Below are positions 1-8,634 of a stretch of 64,000 bases of DNA, piece by piece. The notes below the pieces were generated by a model. It was not told where the DNA came from and searched no databases. It was given only the letters and a program-made list of their open reading frames with translations. Made by a program: the position numbers and the translations under genes. The stretch's first letter is position 1; each line of letters opens with the position of its first letter. Source of the DNA: JALORV01 sp963702595 (lineage in GTDB: Bacteria; Pseudomonadota; Gammaproteobacteria; Burkholderiales; Burkholderiaceae_F); NCBI GenBank assembly GCA_963702595.1, contig CAVPDC010000015.1:1-64000 (forward strand). The letters run 5' to 3'.

Positions 1-419
1 CAGCGTTGCCGCCCCTGCGCTTCGGCGGCGCCATCGCAGCAGATACGGTCATGGTCGCGCCCCCTGCAGAAAAAGCAGGGCGGCCGTGGCGGTGCTCGCC
101 GCGAATGCACTCCCGTCTGGTCAGTCTCATCAACGCTCTCCTCGCTGTGTAATTCAAGAATCTGAAAAGATGGATTCAGTCGTTGGGGCGATGTATTCTT
201 CTGCTTCGGGCGAAATTCGATTTGAATGCAGAGCAACGGCGGGGGAGACGGGAGAACGACGCGACGCGTGGGACAAGACAAAAGTTTGAGTATCTTAGTC
301 AACTGTTCTGCGAGAGGTATGCGACGTCCAAATCGAACGTCAGCGCCTCACGCACTATCGCGCAGACCGGAGATTGGGATGTGCAACGACCAACGTGGTC
401 GGTGTGGTCCTGGTTGCTG
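1..419. other. gene-free left edge
   Basis: No convincing protein family is seen on either strand here. The only structure is a small hairpin at 62-80 (CCCTGC, seven-base loop, GCAGGG), which lacks a T-run after the stem. The stretch lies downstream of the arsM remnant. Confidence 0.5.
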
Positions 420-1213
420 CTAGATCGAGGGTTTTGTTGCTTCGATGGTTGCTGCGACAACGTAGTCCGTAACCGGCATCCCCGGCGCCCAGTCGCGAAT
501 GAAGAACTTGCTCTCCTCCTCTGGGACGGATGTAGGATGTGCTGGAAGCCAGCTTCCTTCACCATGTCCTTCCAGCTCAGAAATCCGGTGCTGCGCCCGC
601 CAGGCAACCGGTCAGAAGCGCCATGTCCTCCTGAACGTGTGCTGGAAGTTCAGCGAAGGCGACAACATCGGACACCGCCAGGCGGCCGCCGGACTTCAGA
701 ACGCGAAAACAGTCGGCAAACACGCGCTCCTTGTCGGGCGACAGGTTGATTACGCAATTGGAAAGGATGACGTCGACGCTGTCGTCGCCAACCGGCAGGT
801 GTTCGATCTCGCCGAGACGAAATTCGACGTTCTGGAAGCCAGCCCTCTCTGCACTGGTTCGCGCCTTCGACACCATCGCCGGCGTCATGTCGACGCCGAT
901 CACATGGCCTCTCGTACCCACCTGCCTGGCAGCAAGGAAGTAATCGAACCCGCCGCCGCTGCCGAGGTCGAGGACCGTTTCACCCGGCTTCAGATTGGCG
1001 ATGGCTTGAGGATTACCGCAACCCAGACCCATATTGCAGTTCGCCGGTACCGTGGCCGTTTCATCGGCGGTGTATCCGAGCGCCTGCGACACCGCGTCCG
1101 GAGCTGAGGTCCCGCAGCACGAAGGGCCACTTGGTACATTGCTGGCTTTTTGGGACCTGTCGATACTGCTCCCGCACTGCGTGGCGGACTGCGTCTGGCC
1201 TTGCGTTGATCAT
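420..1213 (-). pseudogene. arsM: arsenite methyltransferase ArsM, frameshifted
   Basis: This gene encodes a SAM-dependent As(III) methyltransferase that would turn arsenite into methylated, partly volatile species in the cytoplasm. The core reads cleanly at 577-1092 on the minus strand: NCNMGLGCGNP (a metal-binding Cys region), then the SAM-binding VLDLGSGGGFD, then SNCVINLSPDK. The N-terminal part, starting at the ATG at 1213, is one frame off and the shift falls near 1150-1170. The C-terminal part changes frame near 600 and again near 530. It then ends in the family's typical tail FIRDWAPGMPVTDYVVAAT, with a TAG at 420-422. At least three single-base indels are therefore needed to restore about 260 residues. 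The residues themselves are well conserved, so this is either very recent decay or sequence error. It is the last gene of the ars operon. Confidence 0.8.
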
Positions 1214-1305
1214 GGAAGTGTCCCTATCGCCGTTCTTGCGACATGAATCAACCTCAGGCGTGCACTGGCGTCACTTGGCACCGTTGCAGGCAAAGTTGTC
1301 CAACG

Positions 1306-2497
1306 TCAATCGCGAGTGCGCGAATACCCGGTCAAAACTGGTCGGAACAACACTCTGACCCTAATGAGGTCCGCGAAAGCGCGCGGTGCCTGCTCATTTG
1401 AGTTGAAAAGTGCACCAGAGGCCGACCGCGCCTTTGACTGGATGCCTTCCTCGTACCAGTCCTTACTGGCATTGACCCACCGCACCACTAAGAGCATGAC
1501 GGGACCTCATTAGCACGCCGACCACCGTCGCGAGGGCTGCGCCGCAGTTGAAGCCAAACAGGCTTATCGCCGCCGCCACCGCAGTTCGAAGAAGTTTGAA
1601 GCACCAATCAGGGCGGACGGACATGCCACGCTGTGCTTCTCGCCAAGAGTGCGATTTGCCAGATATGCCAGCCCGGAGTTGAAGAACACCTGAATCAAGA
1701 TAGGCACTGCGAGCATCGCGATAACGAGTGGCTGGCGCAGGATCTGTTCGCCCTGGAACGCGAACAGCAACACGAGGGTCGCCAACAGTGCGGTAATCGA
1801 CCACGGTCCGATCCTCGCCAGCAGGCGCTCGAGTGCAGGCGGGCCGCCGCGCGCCAGGACTCGGGCGCGGACGAGCTGGTGATGATCACCGGCACCACGA
1901 TGTAAAGCGCGACCGAGGTGAGCAACGTGTCCCACGGCACGGTGATCGACGGATGCCCAGAAGCAGTGCCACGATCGCGAAAGGCGAAGATCATGATCAT
2001 GTCGTTGACGGCGACCTGGGTCAGCGTGAAGTACGGATCGCCGTTGGTCAGGCGACTCCACACGAACACCATCGCAGTGCACGGAGCGGCCGCCAGCAGA
2101 ATCAGTCCGGCAACGTAGCTATCGAGCTGATCGGCAGGCAGGTACGGCGCAAACACATGGCGTATGAAGATCCATGCCAGCAGGGCCATTGAAAACGGCT
2201 TGACCGCCCAGTTGATGAAAAGCGTTACGCCGATGCCACGTACATGTTGCCGCACCTGGCCCAAGGCGCCGAAGTCGATCCTGAGCAACATCGGGATGAT
2301 CATCACCCAGATCAGGACCCCGACCGGCAAATTCACGCGGGCAACCTCCAGGGCGCCGATCGCCTTGACCGGCCCAGGAAAGAACTGCCCCAGCGCGATC
2401 CCGATCACGATGCACAGCGAACCCAAACGGTGAGATAGCGCTCGAAGACGCTCATGCCGACAGCCGGACGTGGCGTCAGTACAGCCTGGGTAGTCAT
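1306..2497 (-). pseudogene. acr3: arsenite efflux permease Acr3, frameshifted
   Basis: Acr3 is an inner-membrane permease of about ten helices that exports arsenite using the proton motive force. Fragments of one protein appear in successive frames: MTTQAVLTPRPAVG..RYLTVWV from 2497; then GSLCIVIGIALGQFFPGPVKAIG through the signature AAAPCTAMVFVWS (1695-2426); then ALERLLARIGPWSITALLATLVLLFAF and NSGLAYLANRTLGEKHSVACP (1564 onward); then AVAAAISLFGFNCGAALATVVGVL; and finally MLLVVRWVNASKDWYEEG. At least four single-base indels separate them, one right after the N-terminus near 2430 and two near 1500. The start ATG overlaps the arsC stop (ATGA), as in an intact operon. No efflux protein would be made as written. 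Confidence 0.82.
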
Positions 2498-3034
2498 GAT
2501 CTCGGCTCCAAAAGGATTTTCCCGGGAGACCGGGCAGGCACGTCTGCTTCGCCGATCTCCTTCAAGTGGTTCTGTCAGTGCGATTCGGTCGAGCTTCGCC
2601 AGAGGCAGGCTTACAAACAACTGAATGCGATTGTGCAAGCGGTTGTAAGCGTGGAAAAACGCCTTGCGCTTGTCGTCGTCGCTGCCTTCGACGGCGGCCG
2701 GATTTTCCACACCCCAATTGCCGTGAGGGCTGGCCTGCGGAATGGGCACATCTCGCCCGCGGCGCTGTCGCAAACCGTGAACACGAAATCGAGCTCGGGC
2801 GCCCCGGGCACGGCAAATTCGTCCCGCTCTTGCTTCGCAAACCTTCCACGGGCAACCGGTTCTTTTGCAGCAGCTCAACGGCAAAAGGTTGACACGCCCA
2901 TTCGGATGCGAACCCGCCGAGTACGCCTTGAAGCGCGGAGCGCCCATCGTATTCATCATCACTTCGGCGAGGATGGAGCGTGCCGAGTTTCCAGTGCACA
3001 AGAACAGGACATTTAAGGGGTGTTCGGAAGACAT
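2494..3034 (-). pseudogene. arsC: arsenate reductase ArsC (LMW-phosphatase type), frameshifted
   Basis: This is a thioredoxin-type arsenate reductase that would reduce As(V) to As(III) for export. The first 49 residues read MSSEHPLNVLFLCTGNSARS and so on, with the catalytic P-loop CTGNSARS and Arg in place. The frame then slips and FAVELLQKNRLPVEGLRSKS continues it in a second frame. GAPELDFVFTVCDSAAGEMCPF, carrying a second redox Cys, is in a third frame. WGVENPAAVEGSDDDKRKAFF is back in the first frame, and the end HLKEIGEADVPA is shifted once more by an extra C near 2575. About four indels are required. The gene starts one base after the arsN2 stop and its own stop overlaps the acr3 start. 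Confidence 0.82.
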
Positions 3035-3035
3035 G

Positions 3036-3497
3036 TCAGAAGTTTTGTGTTTGGTTGAAACTCTTGGTCATGCAAATGCTGTTGCCCGGGCACAAATGCT
3101 TGAACTCCGGGCTGCTGTGCACCAGTGACGACGCATCGCCGCGTGCAATCTCTCTGTAGCCCAGCGCGCGGAAGAAAACTGCTGCAGTCTGTGTCAGCAG
3201 CGTCAGCGACCTGAGCCCGGCAGTTTTCGCGCGATCCTCGGCGGCCTGAACCAACGACCGCCCGAGCCCTGATTCCCGCCACGCAGGGTCGACAACCAGC
3301 GAGCGCAGCAACCCGTGCTCGCCGTATCGCTCCACGGCGATTGCCCCGACCACCTGCCCGGCGTCGACTGCAACGACGAAGTCCTTGACCGAGCGTTCGG
3401 AGAGATCACTGGTCGGCAGGTTCGCCGAACTGAGGAGCCCGGAAATGCTTGGCCAGTCGTCCGCCTCCGCGGGGCGGACCATCGCCACGACGATCAT
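3036..3497 (-). CDS. arsN2: arsenic-operon GNAT acetyltransferase ArsN2
   Basis: This is a 153-residue GNAT N-acetyltransferase. The acetyl-CoA-binding core is visible as LRSLVVDPAWRESGLGRSLVQAAEDRA (residues about 68-94, with the RESGLG pyrophosphate loop), followed by LTLLTQTAAVFFRALGYREIARGD. The C-terminal pattern SPEFKHLCPGNSICMTKSF is typical of the ArsN2 family found in ars operons. ArsN1 relatives acetylate organoarsenical antibiotics; the substrate of ArsN2 is less clear, so a detoxification role is inferred from context. It is intact, starts 3 bases after the arsI stop, and is followed almost at once by arsC. A second in-frame ATG at 3482 is an alternative start. Confidence 0.8.
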   Translation of the reverse strand: MIVVAMVRPAEADDWPSISGLLSSANLPTSDLSERSVKDFVVAVDAGQVVGAIAVERYGEHGLLRSLVVDPAWRESGLGRSLVQAAEDRAKTAGLRSLTLLTQTAAVFFRALGYREIARGDASSLVHSSPEFKHLCPGNSICMTKSFNQTQNF

Positions 3498-3500
3498 TGT

Positions 3501-3980
3501 TCAGCTGCAGCAGGTCGCTGCGGACTTCACGGGGATCTTCGCCTCGACTTTCGCCGACGCCACTGGCGCACAGCAGGCCGACTCAGCTGGTTCGCTCACC
3601 TGCTCGCCATTGAAGGTCGGCACGCTACCCAGCGTGTGATAGGTCTCCCAGGCGATGCCAGTCGGGTCCGTGACCCAGTACTTATTGGAGCGGGCATAGC
3701 AGCAGCTGGTTTCCTTCTCGGCGTGGGCCGCGAGATCTGCCTTCTGAAGCTGAGCGTGCAGCGACTCGAGCTCTTCATCGGAGTCCGTCTGCAGTCCAAG
3801 ATGGTTGACGCCCACCTTGCCGCCGCGCTGGGAGATTGCAAAGTTGATGCGCGGATCCTCGAGCATCCACTTCGCGTAGTCAGCCTCGACGACCGCGGGT
3901 TCGTTGCCGAACAGGGTCGAGTAGAAGCGGATGCTCTGGTTCAGATCTTCGACGGACACATGGACGTGGAAGCGTTTCAT
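3501..3980 (-). CDS. arsI: ArsI/CadI-family glyoxalase-fold dioxygenase
   Basis: This is a vicinal-oxygen-chelate protein of 159 residues. Members of the ArsI group are Fe(II)-dependent C-As lyases that demethylate trivalent methylarsenicals; related CadI proteins respond to cadmium. The first beta-alpha module is MKRFHVHVSVEDLNQSIRFY, with a metal-ligand His, and the second is GVNHLGLQTDSDEELESL with another His. The vicinal Cys pair in ETSCCYARSNKYWVTDPTG and the following WETY Glu are the expected arsenic and metal sites. A Cys-rich tail (SACCAPVA, ATCCS) is also present. The start ATG overlaps the arsR stop by ATGA, which suggests translational coupling. The gene is intact, unlike the distal ars genes. 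Confidence 0.85.
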   Translation of the reverse strand: MKRFHVHVSVEDLNQSIRFYSTLFGNEPAVVEADYAKWMLEDPRINFAISQRGGKVGVNHLGLQTDSDEELESLHAQLQKADLAAHAEKETSCCYARSNKYWVTDPTGIAWETYHTLGSVPTFNGEQVSEPAESACCAPVASAKVEAKIPVKSAATCCS

Positions 3981-4357
3981 GCTTTGACTCCTTTGGAATT
4001 GCGAGCGGCGCTCTTGCCGGCTCGGCTGGGTTGTGAGGGCTTGCAGGCTTGCGCCGGGGCACACGGGTCGCAGTCGGCCGCGCAGCAGTTCTCGGTCATG
4101 AAGGAAAGCAATTCGTTCATCGCGGCAAAGTCGGCCGAATAGAAGATGAACCGGCCTTCCTGGCGCGACGTCACGAGACCAGCGTGGCTCAGCTCCTTTA
4201 AGTGGAAGCTCAGCGTCGCCGGCGAGATGTCGAGCGAGGAAGCGACCTCGCCAGCTGCCATACCGCTCCGCCCCTGTTGCACCAGCAGCCGAAAGACGGC
4301 AAGGCGGGTGTCCTGCGCCAAGGCTGCCAGCGAGCGAACTGCGTCTGACGTTTTCAT
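3977..4357 (-). CDS. arsR: ArsR/SmtB-family arsenic-responsive repressor
   Basis: This is a winged-helix metalloregulatory repressor of about 126 residues, first gene of the ars operon. It is expected to leave its operator when As(III) binds. The HTH reads AGEVASSLDISPATLSFHLKELSHAGLV and the wing follows as TSRQEGRFIFYSAD. A C-terminal Cys cluster (ENCCAADCDPCAPAQAC) is the likely As(III) site. The start chosen is the ATG at 4357 (MKTSDAVRSLAAL), which matches the usual family length; an in-frame upstream start at 4438 would add 27 unlikely residues. It overlaps arsI by 4 bases. Intact. Confidence 0.88.
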   Translation of the reverse strand: MKTSDAVRSLAALAQDTRLAVFRLLVQQGRSGMAAGEVASSLDISPATLSFHLKELSHAGLVTSRQEGRFIFYSADFAAMNELLSFMTENCCAADCDPCAPAQACKPSQPSRAGKSAARNSKGVKA

Positions 4358-4363
4358 GTTTCC

Positions 4364-4392
4364 ATGATTCTCGAAATATAAGATCTTGTCAA
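4364..4392 (-). promoter_or_regulatory. putative ars promoter/operator
   Basis: On the minus strand there is a perfect -35 TTGACA (4387-4392) and, 17 bases on, AATCAT (4364-4369; 4 of 6 to the -10 consensus). Between them lies an AT-rich stretch TATATTTCGAGAATCAT with partial dyad symmetry like known ArsR operators. The inferred transcription start would fall very close to the arsR ATG, so the exact -10 is uncertain. Confidence 0.45.
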
Positions 4393-4699
4393 GCGACCTT
4401 TTTTGGCTCACTCGTCCGGCCTTGGTACGGAGATCCATGGCGGCTGCTATGGATCGGAGGTCACGGGCAGGACAAGCAAGTCAACACCAGAGTCGCCGAT
4501 GACCGTCCGCGGCGAGTCGCAGTTGTGCGATGAATCGAAAACGGAATCGATCGAGCAGACGTAAACGCGCCAGACGGTGCTTCGCTCATCCAGATCGCTT
4601 TCAAGACCAGGCGCATGGCGGCCTATCGTCGCGAGCGTCAAAAACGCCGGACTCGACAGCGACTGACTCGTCCGCAGCTCCCGGAACTTGAAAGGCAAG
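4393..4699. other. intergenic between arsR and the Tn7-like module
   Basis: An open frame of 83 codons on the minus strand (4447-4698) reads into this gap but resembles no family I recognise. Its C-terminal PRTVIGDSGVDLLVLPV is faintly like the end of a universal stress protein. The base composition is close to that of the transposon. I see no other gene here. Confidence 0.35.
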
Positions 4700-4733
4700 T
4701 GTCATGTAATTAAGTAGTTTTATGACTATTTGA
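4700..4733. repeat. candidate Tn7-like terminal sequence
   Basis: An AT-rich block starts with TGTCATG, the TGT expected at a Tn7-type end, about 86 bases before the tnsA start, which is the normal position of the tnsA-proximal end. It contains AGTTTTATG (4716-4724). The same 9-mer occurs at 10,995-11,003 and inverted at 10,974-10,982 at the other side of the module. This is an inference: no target-site duplication was established. Confidence 0.4.
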
Positions 4734-4785
4734 TCTTGAAGCCGTTTTCCTAACGTGTATCTCTCTCCCTACACAGGGCCACGTT

Positions 4786-6360
4786 ATGGTTAACGATGCT
4801 GAACTGAACGCACTTTTCGACCGTCTAGGTCTGTCCGCCCAGGCGCGTCGTGTCATTCGCACCATCCGCACGTCCGCGCCGTCCCGTCGCGTCGGCAGCG
4901 GCCGCTGCAACACGGCTTTCCGCTTCGCCAGCCGCAAGATGGGCTTGGTCATTCAAGCCGAGGCACGGGAAACGGAACTGGCGGCCGCCATCACCTGGGA
5001 GCACGCCCCCGACATTCTTGAGTTCTGGGACCAACCGAACAAGGTTCGAGTGGGACGCCGGGGTGCAAAACGGAAAGGCGGCGGCTATCTGAAGTCATTC
5101 GACTACCTCGTCATTGCAACGGACTGGGTCGGTTTCATCGAATGCAAAAAAGAAGAGTGGCTACTCGCTCAACTGGCCACTGGCCGCGAGGGCTACGTGC
5201 GTCAGGCCGACGGATCCTGGACACACCCCGAGTTGGAACAGGCTGCCGATGCCCTCGGCCTCGGCTTCCACGTGCGGTCCTCCAGGGAGAACTGCTGGCC
5301 GCTGATCCGCAATCTGGACTTACTTGCGGACTACCTGCGATCCGACGCCCCGGAGCCCGCGCCCGACCATAAGGCACGTGTTCTGGCCGCTCTCGCCGAG
5401 CATGGTCGGTTGACGGTGCAGCAGATCGTGGATCTCGGCGACTGCATGGCGGACAGCCTGTACGCGATGATCGCGCGCCTCGACGTTCACGTCGATCTGC
5501 TGCAACACGTTCTCGCTGAAGCGGACCGGACGTACATCTACCGCGACAAGGAATTGGCGGCTGTCTATGAGGAACATGAACCGGATCTCGCGCCGGTCGC
5601 CGCCGACGCTCCGTTCATACCGCGTCGAGGCGCTTGGGTCGTCTGGGATGCACGACCTTGGCGCATCCTCAATCTCGGCGAGAACACCGTGACCCTGGCC
5701 AATGGTCAAGCGCACGAAGAATTGTCGCTTGCCAGCTTTAATGGACGGCTGGGACGCGACATCCAGGGGCTGCCCAGCAAGGAAGCTGAAGACGCGCAAC
5801 TCTTTCTGAAGATCCTCCGGCATGCGAGTCCGGCCGATCTTGCCGACGCGCATCAGAAGTACCGGCACCTCTTTCCCCAGCCAGGCGATCCGCCCTGCCC
5901 CTACTCGGGACGCTCCTTGCGCGCATGGCGCAAGCGCTACGACCGATTCGCGCGCGATCATGGCTGTGGCTACTTCGGACTTGTCCACCGCAAGCACCAG
6001 CGCGGCAATCGAGAGCGCAAGGTGGATGACGCCGTAATCGACATCATGAAAGCGGTCGTTACCGCCCGCTTCCTCAGCGCGAAAAAGGAGCCTTTCTCGA
6101 CCTGCCTGAAGGAGATACACCGCCAGTGCGAAGAGCTAGGACTCGTCAAGCCGTCGGCGAAGGCGCTGCGCTTCCAGATTCGGCAGATGGCGCGCGTGGT
6201 TGAGGTGACCGAGGCGCGCGAAGGGTCGAAGGCGGCCTACCAGGTGCAGGATTGGCACGACGTACTCAACCCCAGACGCCGCGCCACGGGGAACGCCCGT
6301 TCGAACAAGGACACATCGACCATACCGAGCTCAGCCTGCAGTTCGTCGGGTCCCGCCTAA
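4786..6360 (+). CDS. tnsAB: TnsA endonuclease fused to TnsB N-terminal domains (first frame)
   Basis: Residues 1 to about 190 are a TnsA-type restriction-fold nuclease that cuts the 5' ends of the transposon. Its visible catalytic set is Glu62/Glu64 (RETELAAAITWEH), Asp106 (SFDYLVI) and Glu119-x-Lys121 (FIECKK). From about residue 195 a winged-helix region follows (TnsA C-terminal type). From about 285 come TnsB N-terminal DNA-binding domains, with the typical HRKHQRGNRERKVDDAVIDIM and PSAKALRFQIRQ segments leading to EGSKAAYQ. The frame then leaves the TnsB protein near 6270 and ends in about 25 meaningless residues. The rest of TnsB is in the -1 frame from 6252. The ATG at 4786 is the only good start and gives the right TnsA N-terminus. 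A split TnsA gene alone would be about half this length. Confidence 0.82.
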   Translation: MVNDAELNALFDRLGLSAQARRVIRTIRTSAPSRRVGSGRCNTAFRFASRKMGLVIQAEARETELAAAITWEHAPDILEFWDQPNKVRVGRRGAKRKGGGYLKSFDYLVIATDWVGFIECKKEEWLLAQLATGREGYVRQADGSWTHPELEQAADALGLGFHVRSSRENCWPLIRNLDLLADYLRSDAPEPAPDHKARVLAALAEHGRLTVQQIVDLGDCMADSLYAMIARLDVHVDLLQHVLAEADRTYIYRDKELAAVYEEHEPDLAPVAADAPFIPRRGAWVVWDARPWRILNLGENTVTLANGQAHEELSLASFNGRLGRDIQGLPSKEAEDAQLFLKILRHASPADLADAHQKYRHLFPQPGDPPCPYSGRSLRAWRKRYDRFARDHGCGYFGLVHRKHQRGNRERKVDDAVIDIMKAVVTARFLSAKKEPFSTCLKEIHRQCEELGLVKPSAKALRFQIRQMARVVEVTEAREGSKAAYQVQDWHDVLNPRRRATGNARSNKDTSTIPSSACSSSGPA

Positions 6361-7472
6361 AGGACCTGCTCGGCAAAGTCCACCTGACGCTGCTCATCGA
6401 CGCGTTCACCCGAACGATCCTGGCGTTCTACCTGTCTTTCGATCCGCCCAGCTGGAAGAGCAGCATGTGCGTACTTCGCGAGTGCGTGCGCCAGCACGGG
6501 CGGGTCCCGCGCAAGGTGGTCGTCGACGCCGGCTCCGACTTCCAGAGCGAGTACTTTGAGCGGCTGCTAGGGCGAATGGAATGCCATAAGGTCGAGCGCC
6601 CTAAGTCCGCTCCCCGCGCGGGCGCACTGATCGAACGCACCTTCGGTGTCACCGAAAACGACCTAATCAACGCGCTCGCAGGCAACAACCAAGCGTTGAA
6701 GAATCCGCGTTCCACGAGCGCCAGCCACGACCCGCGCCGGCACGCGATCTGGAACCTGGTCGCTTTCACGGAGCTCTTCGGCCAGTACTGCCGGCACCGC
6801 AACGCCAAACATCGCCATGAAGCGCTCAACCTGACGTCAGACGAAGCCATGGCGGAGGGCACGCGACTGTTCGGCCTTCGTCCCCATACCCACATCAGCT
6901 ACGACGACAGCTTCATCCTCATGACGCTGCCAACCGAGGAGGACGTCAAGGTGCGGCCCGGACGCGGACTCACCGTCAACTACCTGACCTATCGCTGCGC
7001 CGAGCTGGAGGACTCGCGCGTGGAGAACACCAAAGTCGCCGTGAAGTACGACCCGTTCGATGTCTCGGTCGCTTATTTCTGGCTGAAGCCCCTGAAGGCG
7101 AACACCGGACGATGGGTGCGGATGCACTCCGAGTACGCCCCCTTCTTCAAGGGCCGCACGCTGAAGGAAATCCAGATTGCATCGGCGGAGATCAAGGGAC
7201 GCCGCCGGGACAAGAAGCGCCGCGCCATCGTCAACGGTGTGGAGCTTGTGAAGTTCCTGACATCCGTCGAGGGCAAGGAAGCCGTGCTGCGACAACGGCG
7301 GCGCGATGCGGACGCTGCCACAGTTCCCGATACGCCGCGCAAGTCAACACCCGCATTCAGCAATCCACGCAAGCAGCGGCAACGCACGCCCGAGCCGCCC
7401 AACCCGTGGAATGAACCCTACACACCTGATTGGAGAACCCGAAATGTCGAAGTCAAACAGAAAGCCGCCTGA
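6252..7472 (+). CDS. tnsB: TnsB transposase catalytic part (second frame)
   Basis: This is the retroviral-integrase (rve) domain of TnsB, which joins transposon 3' ends to target DNA. The DDE residues are in place: Asp23 (GHIDHTELS), Asp92 (VVVDAGSDF) and Glu128 (GALIERTFG), counted from the ATG at 6252, with 35 residues between the last two. A beta-barrel domain follows (VKVRPGRGLTVNYLTYRC ... VKYDPFDVSVAYFW), then a basic tail that would contact TnsC. It should be translated as the continuation of the 4786 frame through a -1 shift around 6269. The run AACCCCA allows a Pro tRNA to slip from CCC to CCC. Otherwise the ATG at 6252 could start a separate, truncated catalytic subunit. It overlaps tnsC by 29 bases. 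Confidence 0.85.
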   Translation: MARRTQPQTPRHGERPFEQGHIDHTELSLQFVGSRLKDLLGKVHLTLLIDAFTRTILAFYLSFDPPSWKSSMCVLRECVRQHGRVPRKVVVDAGSDFQSEYFERLLGRMECHKVERPKSAPRAGALIERTFGVTENDLINALAGNNQALKNPRSTSASHDPRRHAIWNLVAFTELFGQYCRHRNAKHRHEALNLTSDEAMAEGTRLFGLRPHTHISYDDSFILMTLPTEEDVKVRPGRGLTVNYLTYRCAELEDSRVENTKVAVKYDPFDVSVAYFWLKPLKANTGRWVRMHSEYAPFFKGRTLKEIQIASAEIKGRRRDKKRRAIVNGVELVKFLTSVEGKEAVLRQRRRDADAATVPDTPRKSTPAFSNPRKQRQRTPEPPNPWNEPYTPDWRTRNVEVKQKAA

Positions 7473-8631
7473 AACGCCGCGCGTTTCCCAGGACAAGTCG
7501 ATCGCCGACGCCGTCCGTCAGTTCCGCATTGCGCACGTCGATCATCCGATGTTGGACCGCGCCCGCAGCCAGATCCTGGCCGCCGTGAGCCGCACGGCCG
7601 GTGCAAAGATCATTCTGGTAGCCGGGCCGCCCGGCGTCGGTAAGACCACGCTCGCTAACCAGGTGTATCGCGCGGTGAGGTCGCGCTATGAGGACACGCT
7701 GGCCGTGGACCGGAACTTCCTGCCGATTGTCGGAGTGGCTGCGGCGTCTCCCCACGGAGCGGCATTTTCCTGGAAGGATTTCTACACACGCCTTCTGCAA
7801 AGGACTCCCCACCCACTCGCCGATCGTTTGTTACCCCAGCGCACGCAGCAGCTCTTCGAGGAGGACCTGCTCCTGACACGGGCCGACCAGATGCCCGCCG
7901 ATCCGTTGCGGCGGACAGTCGAAACGGTTCTGCGCGAGCGAACAACGAAAGTCCTTCTGATCGACGAAGCGCACCACATCCTGATGTGCAAGGACCCTCG
8001 GCTGTTGGAGTTCCAGTTCGAGGCCATCAAGTCGCTCAGTAACGAAACCAATGTGACCATTGTGCTGTTCGGCACGTACCGACTGCTGGAAATCTGCCAC
8101 CAGAGCGCGCAGCTGGTCCGCCGCAGCGAACTGATCCACTTTCGCCGCTACGACGGCGACTCGCGCCAAGAGTCTTACGAGTTCCGGGACTTCCTCAATA
8201 GCCTCACGCCCCTGCTGCGGCTGCGTCAGCAGCGTTCACTGCTGAAAGACGCCGAGTACTTCTTCACGAAATCTGCCGGCTGCTGTGGCATCCTGAAGGA
8301 CTGGCTGGCCAAGGCCTACGAGGCAGCCCTCGCTGAAGGGGTGGGTCGCATCGACGTCGCATACGCGGAACGATTCGCGCTGCGCAATCGGGACCTCAAG
8401 ACGATCATCGACGATGCCACTGCCGGCGAACGCCAACTGGATGACATCGATGTCATCGATCTGAAACGGTTGCTGATGCCGTTGCGCTTTCCTGTGCCGG
8501 ACGACGTCGCGGGTGATGACGACGGTACCGCAGGGTCGGAAGCACCAAAGCCAGCGGGCCGAGTCGGTATCCGAAACCCCACGCGCGATCCGGTCGGGCC
8601 GGGACCCCGCGAGCAGCCGACCAAGCACTGA
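7444..8631 (+). CDS. tnsC: TnsC AAA+ transposition regulator
   Basis: This is an AAA+ ATPase of 395 residues that links target recognition by TniQ to the TnsAB transposase. Walker A is GPPGVGKTT (61-69) and Walker B is KVLLIDEAHHIL (169-180, with the acidic pair DE). FGTYRLLEICHQSAQLVRRSELIHFRRY carries the sensor region and the conserved RR..-HF.RY pattern of TnsC/TniB proteins. The start at 7444 (MSKSNRKPPE) lies inside the end of tnsB, suggesting coupled translation. The C-terminal 60 residues are Pro/Gly-rich and probably flexible. No lesion is visible. Confidence 0.9.
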   Translation: MSKSNRKPPETPRVSQDKSIADAVRQFRIAHVDHPMLDRARSQILAAVSRTAGAKIILVAGPPGVGKTTLANQVYRAVRSRYEDTLAVDRNFLPIVGVAAASPHGAAFSWKDFYTRLLQRTPHPLADRLLPQRTQQLFEEDLLLTRADQMPADPLRRTVETVLRERTTKVLLIDEAHHILMCKDPRLLEFQFEAIKSLSNETNVTIVLFGTYRLLEICHQSAQLVRRSELIHFRRYDGDSRQESYEFRDFLNSLTPLLRLRQQRSLLKDAEYFFTKSAGCCGILKDWLAKAYEAALAEGVGRIDVAYAERFALRNRDLKTIIDDATAGERQLDDIDVIDLKRLLMPLRFPVPDDVAGDDDGTAGSEAPKPAGRVGIRNPTRDPVGPGPREQPTKH

Positions 8632-8634
8632 AGG

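Noticed and set aside
4447..4698. 83-codon minus-strand gene near the transposon end
   Set aside because: Only a faint resemblance to a universal-stress-protein end and no ribosome site; kept as intergenic.
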